A DNA stretch of 64,000 bases from Gemmatimonadaceae bacterium (GTDB lineage Bacteria; Gemmatimonadota; Gemmatimonadetes; Gemmatimonadales; Gemmatimonadaceae): NCBI GenBank assembly GCA_019752115.1, contig JAIEMN010000016.1, positions 1 to 64,000 on the forward strand. Direction: 5' to 3'. The notes below the pieces were generated by a model, which was not told where the DNA came from, ran no database searches, and worked only from the letters and a program-made list of their open reading frames with translations. Each line of letters begins with the position of its first letter. Position 1 is the stretch's first letter. Positions 50,080-59,199 of this stretch are shown here, piece by piece. A program made the translations under genes and the position numbers.

Positions 50080-51120
50080 ATGATTTCGTTGCAGAAGCAC
50101 AACTCGGATCGCTACGCGCCGGAACGCCTGACGGGCCGCCAGAAGGTGGCGATCGTCTGCATGGCGATCGGCACCGAGCACGCGGCCAAGATCACCAGCG
50201 GACTCCACCCCGAGGAGGCGGAAATCGTCGCCCTCGAGATGGCGCAGCTCAACAACGTGCCGCCCACCACGGTCGATGCCGTGCTGGCCGAATGGCTCGA
50301 GGTGACGCTCGGCGTGGACTCGCTCAACGCCGGCGGCGTGGAATTCGCCAAGGATGTGCTCGAGAAGGCGTTCGGGCCGGCCAAGGCGCAGCAGATCCTC
50401 AAGCGCATCCAGGGGCAGCTCGCCGACAGCGATCGCTTCGGCCGCCTCCGGCGCGCCGATCCGCAGCAGCTGGGCAACACGCTGCGCGGTGAGCACCCGC
50501 AGACGATCGCCCTCATCCTCGCGCACCTCGATCCGGCGCACGTGGCCGCGATCATCCGCGAGTTTGAACCGACCCTCGGCGGCGATGTGATGTTCCGCAT
50601 CGCGCGCATGGAGAAGGTCTCCCCCGAAATGATCTCCCTCGTCGAGCGCGCCATCGGCAACGAGGCCGACCTCGCGTTCTCGCAGGGCATGTCGAGCGTG
50701 GGTGGCCCGGCCGCCGTGGCCGCGGTACTCAACCTGGTCAGCTCGTCGCTCGAGAAGGAAGTCCTGGACCTGGTGGCGGAGAAGGATCCGCACCTCAGCG
50801 ACCAGATCAAGAACCTCATGTTCGTGTTCGAAGACCTGTCCACGCTCGACGACAAGTCGCTGCAGCGCCTGCTGCGCGAAGTGGACGTCAAGCAGCTCGC
50901 CCTCGCCCTCAAGGCCGCGAGCCCGGACCTCAAGACCAAGATCATGGGCACCATGTCGCAGCGCGCCGTGGCCGGTCTCAAGGAAGAGATGGAGTTCCTC
51001 GGGCCCGTCAAGATGCGCGACGTCGAAGCGGCGCAGACGGACATCGTCAGCAAGGTCCGCGCGCTGGAAGAGACGGGCGAGATCGTGCTGAGCGCGGGAA
51101 CCGACGATGTCATCGTCTGA
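50080..51120 (+). CDS. fliG: flagellar motor switch protein FliG
   Basis: FliG is the rotor protein that contacts the stator. The 346-residue protein has the N-terminal FliF-binding helices (TGRQKVAIVCMAIGTEHAAKIT), the middle armadillo domain (EHPQTIALILAHLDPAHVAAII, EHPQ motif) and the C-terminal charged torque helix (DLKTKIMGTMSQRAVAGLKEEMEFLGPVKMRDVEAAQ). ATG 50080 has TGGA upstream; a GTG at 50065 that overlaps the fliF stop is the alternative. Confidence 0.95.
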   Translation: MISLQKHNSDRYAPERLTGRQKVAIVCMAIGTEHAAKITSGLHPEEAEIVALEMAQLNNVPPTTVDAVLAEWLEVTLGVDSLNAGGVEFAKDVLEKAFGPAKAQQILKRIQGQLADSDRFGRLRRADPQQLGNTLRGEHPQTIALILAHLDPAHVAAIIREFEPTLGGDVMFRIARMEKVSPEMISLVERAIGNEADLAFSQGMSSVGGPAAVAAVLNLVSSSLEKEVLDLVAEKDPHLSDQIKNLMFVFEDLSTLDDKSLQRLLREVDVKQLALALKAASPDLKTKIMGTMSQRAVAGLKEEMEFLGPVKMRDVEAAQTDIVSKVRALEETGEIVLSAGTDDVIV

Positions 51121-51775
51121 GATGCGCATGCACGCCACGCCCTGGTCCCTCGACGAGTTCGCCGCCTTCGACGTGTTCGCCACGTCGTCGGTGGCGCCGG
51201 CGGGGACGCCGGCGCCCCGCGCCATGACGCCGGACGCCCTCGATGCCGAGATGGACGCGCGCTTTGCCGCCGAGGCGGCGCGCATCGAAGCCGACGCCTA
51301 CGCCCGCGGTCGCGCCGATGGCGAGCGCGCGGCGCGCGCCACGCTCGACAGCATGCTCGCCAACGCCATGCAGGCGCTCGACGATGCGGTGCAGTCGGTG
51401 CAGCTGCACGAGTCGCGCTGGATTGGCAATGCCGAAGAGAATGTCGCCGCCCTCGCGGTGATCGTGGCGCGCCACATCGTGCAGCGCGAGATCGATCTCG
51501 AGCCTACGCTCGTGGCGTCGCTCGTGCAGCAGGCGATTGAGCAGTACCCGGTGGACCAGGAGATCTCGGTGCGGTTGCACCCGGAAGATCTCGCGGCCTG
51601 CCGTGGCGCGATCACGCAGGATGCGGGCGCCGCCCGGACCGTGCGGTGGATCGCCGATCCCTCCGTCATGCGCGGTGGCTGCCTCGCCGAAGGGCGCGAG
51701 CGCATCATCGACGGTCGCGTGGATACGGCGCTCGAGCGCGCGTATCGGAACCTCGCTGGCGTGCAGGCGTCGTGA
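51107..51775 (+). CDS. fliH: flagellar export ATPase regulator FliH
   Basis: FliH binds and regulates the FliI ATPase. The 222-residue protein has an Ala/Glu/Arg-rich helical stretch with GRADGERAARATLDSM (about 65-80) and the C-terminal FliH/YscL domain (VAALAVIVARHIVQREI, VSVRLHPEDLAAC, GGCLAEGRERIIDGRVDTALERAYRNL). The ATG at 51107 overlaps fliG by 14 bases; an ATG at 51122 just after the fliG stop would remove five residues. Its stop overlaps the fliI start. Confidence 0.9.
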   Translation: MSSSEMRMHATPWSLDEFAAFDVFATSSVAPAGTPAPRAMTPDALDAEMDARFAAEAARIEADAYARGRADGERAARATLDSMLANAMQALDDAVQSVQLHESRWIGNAEENVAALAVIVARHIVQREIDLEPTLVASLVQQAIEQYPVDQEISVRLHPEDLAACRGAITQDAGAARTVRWIADPSVMRGGCLAEGRERIIDGRVDTALERAYRNLAGVQAS

Positions 51776-53130
51776 TGGCCGCGCCCGCCTTCGAACTCTC
51801 GCCGGTGGATCTCCTCGCCGAGCGTCTGGGCGCCGATCGCTTCGGCTCCTACGGCCGCGTCACGCGCGTCGTCGGTCTCGTCGTGGAAGCGGTCGGTCTC
51901 GATGTGGGCCTCGGCTCGCTATGCCGGATCACCTCCCACTCGCGCGATCGCTCCGTGCTCGCCGAAGTGGTAGGGTTCAATGAGCGCAGTGTTCTGCTCA
52001 TGCCGCTGGGTGAACTCGATGGCCTCCATGCCGGCTCGAGCGTGCAGCCCCTGGGCCGCACCTTCGGCGTGGACGTGGGCCCCGGCCTCCTTGGCCGCGT
52101 GCTCAACGGCCTGGGCCACCCGATCGACGGCAAGGGCAAGCTCGACACCGTCGAGCGCGTCTCGCTCTCGGCCGAGCCGCCCAATCCGCTGCTCCGCGAA
52201 ACGATCGATCGCCCGATGGAAACGGGTGTGCGCGCCATCGATGGCCTGCTCACGATCGGCCGCGGTCAGCGTGTCGGTATCTTCGCCGGCTCCGGCGTCG
52301 GAAAGTCGACCATGCTCGGCATGATCGCGCGCCACGCACAGGCCGATGTGAATGTGATCGCGCTGCTCGGTGAGCGCGGTCGTGAAGTGCGCGAGTTCCT
52401 CGAGAACTCGCTGGGCGAAGAAGGGCTCGCCCGGTCGGTGGTGATCGTGGCGACCGGTGACCAGGCCGCCCTCGTGCGCGCCCGCGGCGCGCTCGTGGCG
52501 ACGGCGATCGCCGAGTACTTCCGCGACCAGGGCAAGCAGGTGCTGCTCATGGTGGACTCGGTCACGCGTGTCGCGATGGCGTGGCGCGAGATCGGCCTCG
52601 CCACCGGCGAGCCGCCCACCACCAAGGGCTATCCGCCCTCGGTGTTCGCCAACCTGCCGCGCCTCCTCGAGCGCGCCGGCAACGGCGAGCGGGGTGGTAT
52701 CACCGGCATCTACACCGTCCTCGTGGACGGCGACGATTTCAACGAGCCGGTGGCCGACGCCACCCGCTCGATCCTGGATGGCCACATCGTGCTGACGCGC
52801 CGCCTCGCGGCGCAGAACCACTTCCCGGCCATCGACGTGCTCGACTCGAAGAGCCGCGTGAAGGATCACATCACGAACGAGGCGCAGCGGAAGTCGGGGA
52901 GCGCGATGCTCCGGCTCGAGGCCGCCTATCGTGAGAAGGAAGATCTCATCATGGTGGGCGCCTACCAGAAGGGGAGCGATCCCTATGTGGACGCGGCCAT
53001 CACCTATCGCCACAAGGTGCTCGAGTTCCTCCAGCAGCGGCCGGATGAGATCTCGCACTATGGCGATACGTACCAGCAGCTCACGCAAATCGCCGAGCAG
53101 ATCGAGCTCGCCGTGCGGAGGCGTGCCTGA
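51775..53130 (+). CDS. fliI: flagellar protein export ATPase
   Basis: FliI is the cytosolic ATPase of the type III export apparatus, related to F1 beta. The 451-residue protein has Walker A GSGVGKS at 172-178, GERGREVREF, Walker B-like QVLLMVDSVTR (about 256-266) and the ATGEPPTTKGYPPSVF stretch of the family. The ATG shares its first base with the fliH stop. Order fliH-fliI-fliJ is the standard one. Confidence 0.96.
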   Translation: MAAPAFELSPVDLLAERLGADRFGSYGRVTRVVGLVVEAVGLDVGLGSLCRITSHSRDRSVLAEVVGFNERSVLLMPLGELDGLHAGSSVQPLGRTFGVDVGPGLLGRVLNGLGHPIDGKGKLDTVERVSLSAEPPNPLLRETIDRPMETGVRAIDGLLTIGRGQRVGIFAGSGVGKSTMLGMIARHAQADVNVIALLGERGREVREFLENSLGEEGLARSVVIVATGDQAALVRARGALVATAIAEYFRDQGKQVLLMVDSVTRVAMAWREIGLATGEPPTTKGYPPSVFANLPRLLERAGNGERGGITGIYTVLVDGDDFNEPVADATRSILDGHIVLTRRLAAQNHFPAIDVLDSKSRVKDHITNEAQRKSGSAMLRLEAAYREKEDLIMVGAYQKGSDPYVDAAITYRHKVLEFLQQRPDEISHYGDTYQQLTQIAEQIELAVRRRA

Positions 53131-53621
53131 TGTTCAAGTTCCGGCTGCAGCGCATCCTGGAACTCCGGGAGCAGAAGGAGAAGGCGCAGGCGCGTGAACT
53201 CGCGTCGGCGCAGCACACCGCGGAACTGGCCGCGCAGACGCAGGAGATGATCGCGGCGATCCGCGAGGACTCCCGTCAGCAGGTGCAGGCAGCGACCGAG
53301 TCGGCGCCGCGGGTTGGCCACCTGCATCAGTTCGACTCGGTGCTGAACGCGCTCGATGCGCGCCTCATCGATGCGACCGACGCCGTGGTGGCCGCGGAAT
53401 CCACGGTGGCCGCGGCGCAGCAGCTCCTCGCCGACGCCGCGCGCGACCGCAAGGTGCTGGATCGCCTGAAGAGCCGTCACGCCGATGCCTGGCGTGCCGA
53501 CGAAGCCCAGAAGGATCGCCTCTCGATGGACGAGATCGCGCTGACCCGCTTTACCCGCCAACACGACGTCACCTCTGGCGATGCTGCCGGGGCGCCCCCC
53601 TCTGACGGACCCGCTCGATGA
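53130..53621 (+). CDS. fliJ: flagellar export protein FliJ
   Basis: FliJ is the coiled-coil stalk in the FliI ring. The 163-residue protein is an antiparallel coiled coil with FRLQRILELREQKEKAQARELASAQ at the start (the family signature) and a second helix ADAARDRKVLDRLKSRHADAWRADEAQKDRLSMDEIA. The C-terminal 20 residues are Gly/Ala/Pro-rich. The start shares a base with the fliI stop and its own stop overlaps the next start. Confidence 0.9.
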   Translation: MFKFRLQRILELREQKEKAQARELASAQHTAELAAQTQEMIAAIREDSRQQVQAATESAPRVGHLHQFDSVLNALDARLIDATDAVVAAESTVAAAQQLLADAARDRKVLDRLKSRHADAWRADEAQKDRLSMDEIALTRFTRQHDVTSGDAAGAPPSDGPAR

Positions 53622-54358
53622 AGCCGCTGATCATTCCCATTGCCATTGGTCTCCTCGCCGGTCTCGGCGGCGGCACCGGCTACGCCTTCATGAAGGCGTC
53701 GCAGGCCGCTGCCCATGCGCCCGCCGACAGCACCGCCAAGCACGATTCCACCGCGCATGATTCCACCGCGGCCGACGGCGAACACGCCGACGGCGAACAT
53801 GCCGCGGCGACGGACAGCACGGCGGTGGCCGACAGCATGGCCAAGGCCGAGGAACTCCCGCTCACGCCCGCCGACAGCATCCGCGCGCTGGAACTCGCGC
53901 GGGCGATGATCCGCTCGGGCAAGGCCGATCCGTCGGCCGCGATGCACGAGCCGGTGACGACCAAGCTTGCCGATGTGAAGCCGGCAGAACATGCCGCCGA
54001 ACCGGCGAAGACGACCGCCAAGGCGGAACCGATGAAGCCGGAACCCGCGAAGCCGGCGACCAAGATCGAGCCGAAGACGGAAGCGAAGGGGCCGACCGCA
54101 TCGGCCGCCGCCGTCGTGAAGGATGCGCGTGATGCGGCCATGCACACACCGCTTCCAGAGCAGCGCCTGGCCAAAATCTTCGCCGCGATGGCCCCGAAAG
54201 ATGCGGCCAAGGTCATGGATCAGATGTCCGACAGCGATGTGCGCGCGATTCTTGCGTACATGGGCGACAAGCAGGCTGGTGCGGTACTGGCGCTGCTCAA
54301 CCCGTCTCGCGTGGCCAACATTACGCGCGGCGCCGCGAAAGCTCCGGAGAGCAAGTAA
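53618..54358 (+). CDS. motE: MotE-like flagellar chaperone protein
   Basis: This is a 246-residue protein with one N-terminal membrane helix (about 4-24), a long Ala/Lys/Pro/Glu-rich disordered linker (residues 30-165) and a C-terminal MgtE-N/FliG-like helical domain (RLAKIFAAMAPKDAAKVMDQMSDSDVRAILAYMGDKQAGAVLALLNPSRV, about 180-235). This layout matches MotE of alphaproteobacteria and FlaA/YlxF-type proteins between fliJ and fliK. It probably acts on stator or switch assembly. The exact role is inferred from the family. Confidence 0.75.
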   Translation: MKPLIIPIAIGLLAGLGGGTGYAFMKASQAAAHAPADSTAKHDSTAHDSTAADGEHADGEHAAATDSTAVADSMAKAEELPLTPADSIRALELARAMIRSGKADPSAAMHEPVTTKLADVKPAEHAAEPAKTTAKAEPMKPEPAKPATKIEPKTEAKGPTASAAAVVKDARDAAMHTPLPEQRLAKIFAAMAPKDAAKVMDQMSDSDVRAILAYMGDKQAGAVLALLNPSRVANITRGAAKAPESK

Positions 54359-56598
54359 TGAACGTGGTGTCCATGATGAACCCCCTGCCGCCCGAACGCG
54401 CGAGCGTCCGGGAGCAGAACGACACGCCGCGTGACCCGTCTATGGATGTGGCGCCGCGCAGCGCGCGCCGCGAGCCGGCGCGTGCCGCCGGCACCCGGGC
54501 CGCGCGGCCGAGCCGCGAGGCCCGCGACGTCCGCGATGCGAAGGCCACCGACGAGGCGACGTCCACGGACGACGCCGGCGAGAAGCGGCCGGTGACCAGG
54601 TCGGAGTTCTCGGCGCTGCTGGCGATGCTGGCCGGTGCCGGGGAGCAGGTGCGCAATGATCTCGTGAAGCAGCTGCCCGAAGAAGGCGCGTCGCTGGTCG
54701 ATCATCTCCTCGAGGAAGCCTCGCAGCAGGGGGGCAACGCCGAGGCGCTGATGTCCGCCGCCGCGACGACGAACGCGACGGCCACGGCGAACGGCAACGC
54801 GAACGGCATCACCACCGCCCAGCGCTCCAAGGAAGCGGGCGAGGCGCTCCACTACGGGCTCCTCAAGCTGCTCCCGAATACGGGCGCGGACGCCGGGGAT
54901 GTCGCCAACTCCGCCGAGCCGCCCGCGTCGAAGGGCAACCTCGATGGCCTGGCCCGCGCCGCGTCGCGCGTGTCGGAGCAGGCGAGCGACCGGAGCCGCG
55001 CCCTCGAGGCGATCTCGCGGGTGGCGAGCCAGCGGGGCAGCTCGGTCGAGCAGCTGCTGGCCCTCGGCGATACGCGGGGCGCCGCGGCGCGGCAGTCGCT
55101 CGATGCCCTGCTCAACGCCGCCGGCACGCCGGCTGGCGCGCGCCTCGCGGCCCGTGAGCTCATGGCCGCCACGCGCCGCAGCGTCCTCGGTGGAGACGAC
55201 GCCACGCTCGACGCGATGGCGTCCCTCGAAGCGCTCAAGGCCAAGGCGTCCAAGACGATGGGCGCCTCCGGCGATATCACCGTCGCCAGCAAGGACATGA
55301 CCGGCATCGCGCCCGAGCTGCAGACCAAGGTGCAGCGCGTCATGGAGCGCATGAAGAATGAGTATGGCCACGACGTGACGATCGTGGAGACGACGCGCTC
55401 GCAGGCGCGCCAGGACTGGCTCTATGAGCAGGGGCGCACGCGCGAAGGCAACGTGGTCACCTGGACGCGCGACTCGGCGCACACCCGCGGCGACGCCGTG
55501 GACGTGATGATCGACGGCACCTACAACAATCCGGAAGGCTTCGCCCGTCTCCAGCGCATCGCGCGCGAGGAAGGGCTGCGCACGCTCGGCGCGCGCGATC
55601 CGGGGCATCTGGAGCTCACGCGGAACGGCGCCGATGCGACCGGGACGCTCCTGGCGAGCGCGCAGAAGCAGGCGCGGGATGCGGCGGCGGCCGATACGGC
55701 CAGCCAGCCGTCGGCCCGTGGCATGGCGCGCGTCGCGAGCGTCGCCGGCGTGGCCGGGGTAGCGCAGGTCGCGCAGAGCGCCCGCGATGCGCGTGGTACC
55801 GATACTTTCGCGAACAACGGCATCGGTAGCACGGTGAGCGCGTACGCAAGCGCCCAGTCGAACGGCCGTGGCCGGACCGAATCGGATGCGAACGACACCA
55901 CCGGCAACAGCGCGCGCGAGAAGTCGCCGCGTGGGCTGGCGCTCGGGCGCACGGCGCGCGCCGAGTCGGGCTCGGAGTCGGCCGCGTTCAGCATGAACAG
56001 CATGGGCGTCGGTCAGCAGCGCGGCCGCGACGTCGCGGTGAATGCCCCGCAGCACGTGACGGGCAGCGCGCAGGCAGATCGCGTCGCCGACATCCAGCAG
56101 ATGCGCGCCGACGCGCCCACCGGGCCGCTCTCGCGCATGACGCTGAACGTGGATGGCGCCGATGGCACCGCTGAGCGCATCACGGTGGACGTGCGCGGCT
56201 CGACCGTGACCGCGCACATCGCGACCGATGCCGATACGGCCGATCGGCTGCGCCTCCGCACGGCGGAGCTCCAGGATGCGCTGGGCCGTCACGGCCTCGA
56301 TGGGGATACGGTGCGCATCAGCAGCACCAGCCGCACGCAGGATGGAACAGAATCGGCGCGTGGCCTGACCGGTGAGCGCGATGCGCTCAAGATGGTGGCA
56401 ACGGCGGCCTCGCAGCAGGACGGCGCCAGCGCGAATGGCCAGCAGGGTCGCGCGCCGCGCCAGTGGGACATGCAGGATGAGACGCGACGCGAGCAGGCGG
56501 CCCGCGCGCGCGACGAGCGTGAGCAGCGCTCGCGGCAGGATGCCCAGGACCAGCAGGAGCGCCAGCGCCGCCAGACCTTCTTCACCGGGAACGCGTGA
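54358..56598 (+). CDS. fliK: FliK-like hook-length protein with embedded M15-type peptidase domain
   Basis: This 746-residue protein sits at the fliK position, before flgD. Residues 1-310 are Ala/Arg/Ser-rich and largely disordered or helical. Residues about 320-420 carry a full peptidase M15 pattern: SAHTRGDAVD (Ser373, His375, Gly378, Ala380, Asp382) and DPGHLE (Asp414, His417, Glu419), giving three zinc ligands and a catalytic acid. A disordered linker follows. Residues about 600-690 match the FliK C-terminal core (LSRMTLNVDG, VDVRGSTVTAHIATDADTAD, LRTAELQDALGRHGL). A Gln/Arg-rich tail ends it. It may both gauge hook length and cut peptidoglycan for the rod. Confidence 0.75.
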   Translation: MNVVSMMNPLPPERASVREQNDTPRDPSMDVAPRSARREPARAAGTRAARPSREARDVRDAKATDEATSTDDAGEKRPVTRSEFSALLAMLAGAGEQVRNDLVKQLPEEGASLVDHLLEEASQQGGNAEALMSAAATTNATATANGNANGITTAQRSKEAGEALHYGLLKLLPNTGADAGDVANSAEPPASKGNLDGLARAASRVSEQASDRSRALEAISRVASQRGSSVEQLLALGDTRGAAARQSLDALLNAAGTPAGARLAARELMAATRRSVLGGDDATLDAMASLEALKAKASKTMGASGDITVASKDMTGIAPELQTKVQRVMERMKNEYGHDVTIVETTRSQARQDWLYEQGRTREGNVVTWTRDSAHTRGDAVDVMIDGTYNNPEGFARLQRIAREEGLRTLGARDPGHLELTRNGADATGTLLASAQKQARDAAAADTASQPSARGMARVASVAGVAGVAQVAQSARDARGTDTFANNGIGSTVSAYASAQSNGRGRTESDANDTTGNSAREKSPRGLALGRTARAESGSESAAFSMNSMGVGQQRGRDVAVNAPQHVTGSAQADRVADIQQMRADAPTGPLSRMTLNVDGADGTAERITVDVRGSTVTAHIATDADTADRLRLRTAELQDALGRHGLDGDTVRISSTSRTQDGTESARGLTGERDALKMVATAASQQDGASANGQQGRAPRQWDMQDETRREQAARARDEREQRSRQDAQDQQERQRRQTFFTGNA

Positions 56599-57425
56599 TG
56601 ATTACCTCGCCCACGTCGCTGTTGCCGAAGTACACGGCCGCGACCACGTCCCCCACCACGCCCGCGTCGAATGGCACGACCCCGGCCTCGGGCACGGCGG
56701 CGGAGCCGCCGAAGGGCCCGCTGCAGCCGTCGACGTCGGTCAGCAAGACCAAGAACACCATGTCCATGGGGAAGGACCAGTTCGTGAAGCTCCTGGTCGC
56801 GGAGCTCAAGAACCAGGATCCGCTCAACCCGATGGACGGCAAGGAGACGGCTGCCCAGATGGCGCAGTTCTCCACCGTCGAACAGCTGATGACGCTGAAT
56901 GAGACGATGTCGAAGCAGTCGTCGGACTCCGCCGACGTGCTCAAGGCCATCCAGGATCTCAGCAAGACCGCGAGCGATCAGAATGATGCGCTCACGATGA
57001 TGATCCAGGGTCAGATGGCCGTGAACATGGTCGGCAAGACCGGCGTGGTCGATGGCAATTCGCTCTTCGTCGACCGTGACGGAAACGGCACCTTGCTCGT
57101 TGATGCAGGCACGCGCAAGGGCGAAGCCCGCGTCACGATCAAGGATGCCGATGGCAAGGAAGTTGGCACCTTCGGGATCGGCAAGCTGACAGGAGGTCAG
57201 CAGGCGATCGATCTCTCGAAGGCGATCGGCCCGGACGCGAAGCTCGCGCCCGGCAAGTACAGCTACACGGTGCAAGTCGCAACGGATGGCGGCTCGTGGC
57301 AGGCAGTCAAGACGTACACGACTGGACGGATTACCGGTCTGAAGTACGAAAACGGCAACCCCATCCTGACCATCGGCGACAGCCTGTCGGTTCCGATGTC
57401 CCAGCTCACCCAAGTGCGCAGCTGA
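56598..57425 (+). CDS. flgD: flagellar hook cap protein FlgD
   Basis: FlgD caps the growing hook. The 275-residue protein has a disordered Thr/Ala/Pro-rich start, then the conserved QFVKLLVAELKNQDPLNPMDGKE (about 63-85) and MAQFSTVEQL, followed by a FLN/TUDOR-like half (about 140-260; GPDAKLAPGKYSYTVQVAT). Length is a little above average. The ATG overlaps the fliK stop (TGATG). Confidence 0.93.
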   Translation: MITSPTSLLPKYTAATTSPTTPASNGTTPASGTAAEPPKGPLQPSTSVSKTKNTMSMGKDQFVKLLVAELKNQDPLNPMDGKETAAQMAQFSTVEQLMTLNETMSKQSSDSADVLKAIQDLSKTASDQNDALTMMIQGQMAVNMVGKTGVVDGNSLFVDRDGNGTLLVDAGTRKGEARVTIKDADGKEVGTFGIGKLTGGQQAIDLSKAIGPDAKLAPGKYSYTVQVATDGGSWQAVKTYTTGRITGLKYENGNPILTIGDSLSVPMSQLTQVRS

Positions 57426-57452
57426 GCGCGACCCCACCGAGGACACAGACTT

Positions 57453-58973
57453 ATGCTTCGTTCCCTTTATGCCGGCGTTTCCGGCCTGCGCAACAACCAG
57501 GTGCGCATGGACGTGATCGGTAACAACATCGCCAACGTCAACACCGTCTCCTTCAAGGCCGGTCGCGTGACCTTCAAGGAAGGCTTCGCGCAGCTCCTGC
57601 AGGGCGCGAGCCGTCCGCCTGGCGATCAGGGTGGTATCAACCCGATCCAGATCGGTCTCGGCATGCAGATCGGCTCGATCGACCAGATCTTCAATCAGGG
57701 TAATCTCGAGACGACGGGTCTCAACACCGACGTCGCGATCCAGGGTGACTCGTTCTTCGTCGTTCGCAAGGGCAACCAGAGCTACTACACCCGCGCCGGC
57801 AACTTCCAGGTCGACGCGTTGGGCCAGATGGTGACGCCGGCCAACGGCTTCATCGTGCAGGGCCGCATGTACGACAACGGCGTCCTGCAGGATGGCATCC
57901 AGGACATCAAGCTGCCGTTCGGTCAGAAGGTGTCGGCCAAGCCGACGAGCCAGATGACGCTGGCCGGCAACCTCAATGCCTCGGCGCCGATCTTCCAGGG
58001 CAGCTTCGCCAACGCCGCCGATCGCGAGAACCCGATCAACGAAAAGGCGTGGACGGAAACGCAGCTGGCGGTCTACGACTCGCAGGGCACGAAGACCGAT
58101 GTGAAGATCCAGATGTGGAAGACGGGCCCGAACACGTGGGATTGGAAGCTCGATCCCATCGCCTCGTCGCAGACGTTCACCGCGCAGACGGACGCGAACA
58201 CGCCGCCCAGTGACATCACGCTGCCGGTGCCGCCGACCGGGTACGAGATCCTGCCGGCCAACGTGAAGGTGTACAGCACCACGGGCGTGGAGTACGCCTC
58301 GCCGGCGGACTTCAGCTTCTCCGCCGGCCCGCCGCCGGCCGTGCAGTTCACGAATAACATGCCGGCGAACTCACAGATCAAGATCGGCTACTTCATGAGC
58401 CCGACCACGGCCACGCCGAGCGAGAACAGTGGCACGTTCACCTTCGACAACGCCGGTATCCTCAACACGAACATCTCGGCGGCGATCAACTTCGCGGTGC
58501 CGGGCGCCAACCCGGTCAAGATCGACCTGAAGCTCAACGGCGGCGTGAACGGTCTCACGCAGTTCGCGTCGACGTCGTCCACCGCGGTGCTCCGCGACCA
58601 GGATGGCTACACGGCCGGCACGCTCCAGAACTTCTCGATCGACCGCTTCGGTCTCATCACCGGCTTCTTCACGAACGGCACGACGTCGCCGCTCGCCCGC
58701 ATCGTCCTGGCCGACTTCAACAACCCGTCCGGCCTCCAGCGCATCGGCGACAACATGCTCCAGGAGTCCGCGAACTCCGGCAGCGCCGTCCTCGGCTTCG
58801 CCCTCGAAGGCTCCCAGTCGCAGCTCACCAGCGGCGCCCTCGAAATGTCGAACGTCGACCTGGCGCAGGAATTCACCAACCTGATCGTCGCCCAGCGCGG
58901 CTTCCAGGCCAATTCGAAGGTGGTCTCGACCTCCGACGAAATGCTCCAGGAGCTCATGACGGTGAAGCGGTAA
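57453..58973 (+). CDS. flgE: flagellar hook protein
   Basis: FlgE builds the hook. The 506-residue protein has the rod/hook start RSLYAGVSGLRNNQVRMDVIGNNIANVNT, the second motif GNLETTGLNTDVAIQGDSFF, a variable outer part rich in Thr/Pro (about 190-330) and the C-terminal EMSNVDLAQEFTNLIVAQRGFQANSKVVSTSDEM. GAGGA lies 9 bases before the ATG. An intrinsic terminator follows the stop, so the flgB operon ends here. Confidence 0.95.
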   Translation: MLRSLYAGVSGLRNNQVRMDVIGNNIANVNTVSFKAGRVTFKEGFAQLLQGASRPPGDQGGINPIQIGLGMQIGSIDQIFNQGNLETTGLNTDVAIQGDSFFVVRKGNQSYYTRAGNFQVDALGQMVTPANGFIVQGRMYDNGVLQDGIQDIKLPFGQKVSAKPTSQMTLAGNLNASAPIFQGSFANAADRENPINEKAWTETQLAVYDSQGTKTDVKIQMWKTGPNTWDWKLDPIASSQTFTAQTDANTPPSDITLPVPPTGYEILPANVKVYSTTGVEYASPADFSFSAGPPPAVQFTNNMPANSQIKIGYFMSPTTATPSENSGTFTFDNAGILNTNISAAINFAVPGANPVKIDLKLNGGVNGLTQFASTSSTAVLRDQDGYTAGTLQNFSIDRFGLITGFFTNGTTSPLARIVLADFNNPSGLQRIGDNMLQESANSGSAVLGFALEGSQSQLTSGALEMSNVDLAQEFTNLIVAQRGFQANSKVVSTSDEMLQELMTVKR

Positions 58974-58997
58974 TCGCTGACTAGCTCGGCAAAACCT

Positions 58998-59027
58998 GCC
59001 GCCCCCCACCCCGGGGGGCGGCTTTTT
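58998..59027 (+). terminator. intrinsic terminator after flgE
   Basis: GCCGCCCCCC (58998-59007) pairs with GGGGGGCGGC (59013-59022) around ACCCC, followed by TTTTT at 59023-59027. It is a textbook hairpin and T-run, 24 bases after the flgE stop, and closes the flgB operon. Confidence 0.88.
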
Positions 59028-59105
59028 GCCGCCCGTAACCGAACCCAGAACCCACGACCAAGAACCCGACACCGTCAACTGATCAGCTTTAAGACGTTGC
59101 AGGCA

Positions 59106-59115
59106 AATGACTTAG
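59106..59115 (+). promoter_or_regulatory. AATGACTTAG motif before fliL
   Basis: This is the third intergenic copy of the 10-mer (see 35289 and 46543), 28 bases before the TGGCACG box of the fliL promoter, the same spacing as at flgB. An AACTGATC sequence, also shared with flgB, lies about 20 bases further upstream. Confidence 0.45.
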
Positions 59116-59142
59116 GAAAATCGTCGGGTTGTTGGTCGCGAA

Positions 59143-59159
59143 TGGCACGGCTGATGCTT
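59143..59159 (+). promoter_or_regulatory. sigma-54 promoter before fliL
   Basis: TGGCACGGCTGATGCTT has GG at 59144-59145 and GC at 59156-59157 with ten bases between and a perfect TGGCACG -24 box. The fliL ATG is about 40 bases downstream. It should respond to the same activator as the flgB promoter. Confidence 0.68.
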
Positions 59160-59199
59160 TTGTCGGTCTCGTCCATTATCCCCTCGACCGACCTGTCAT

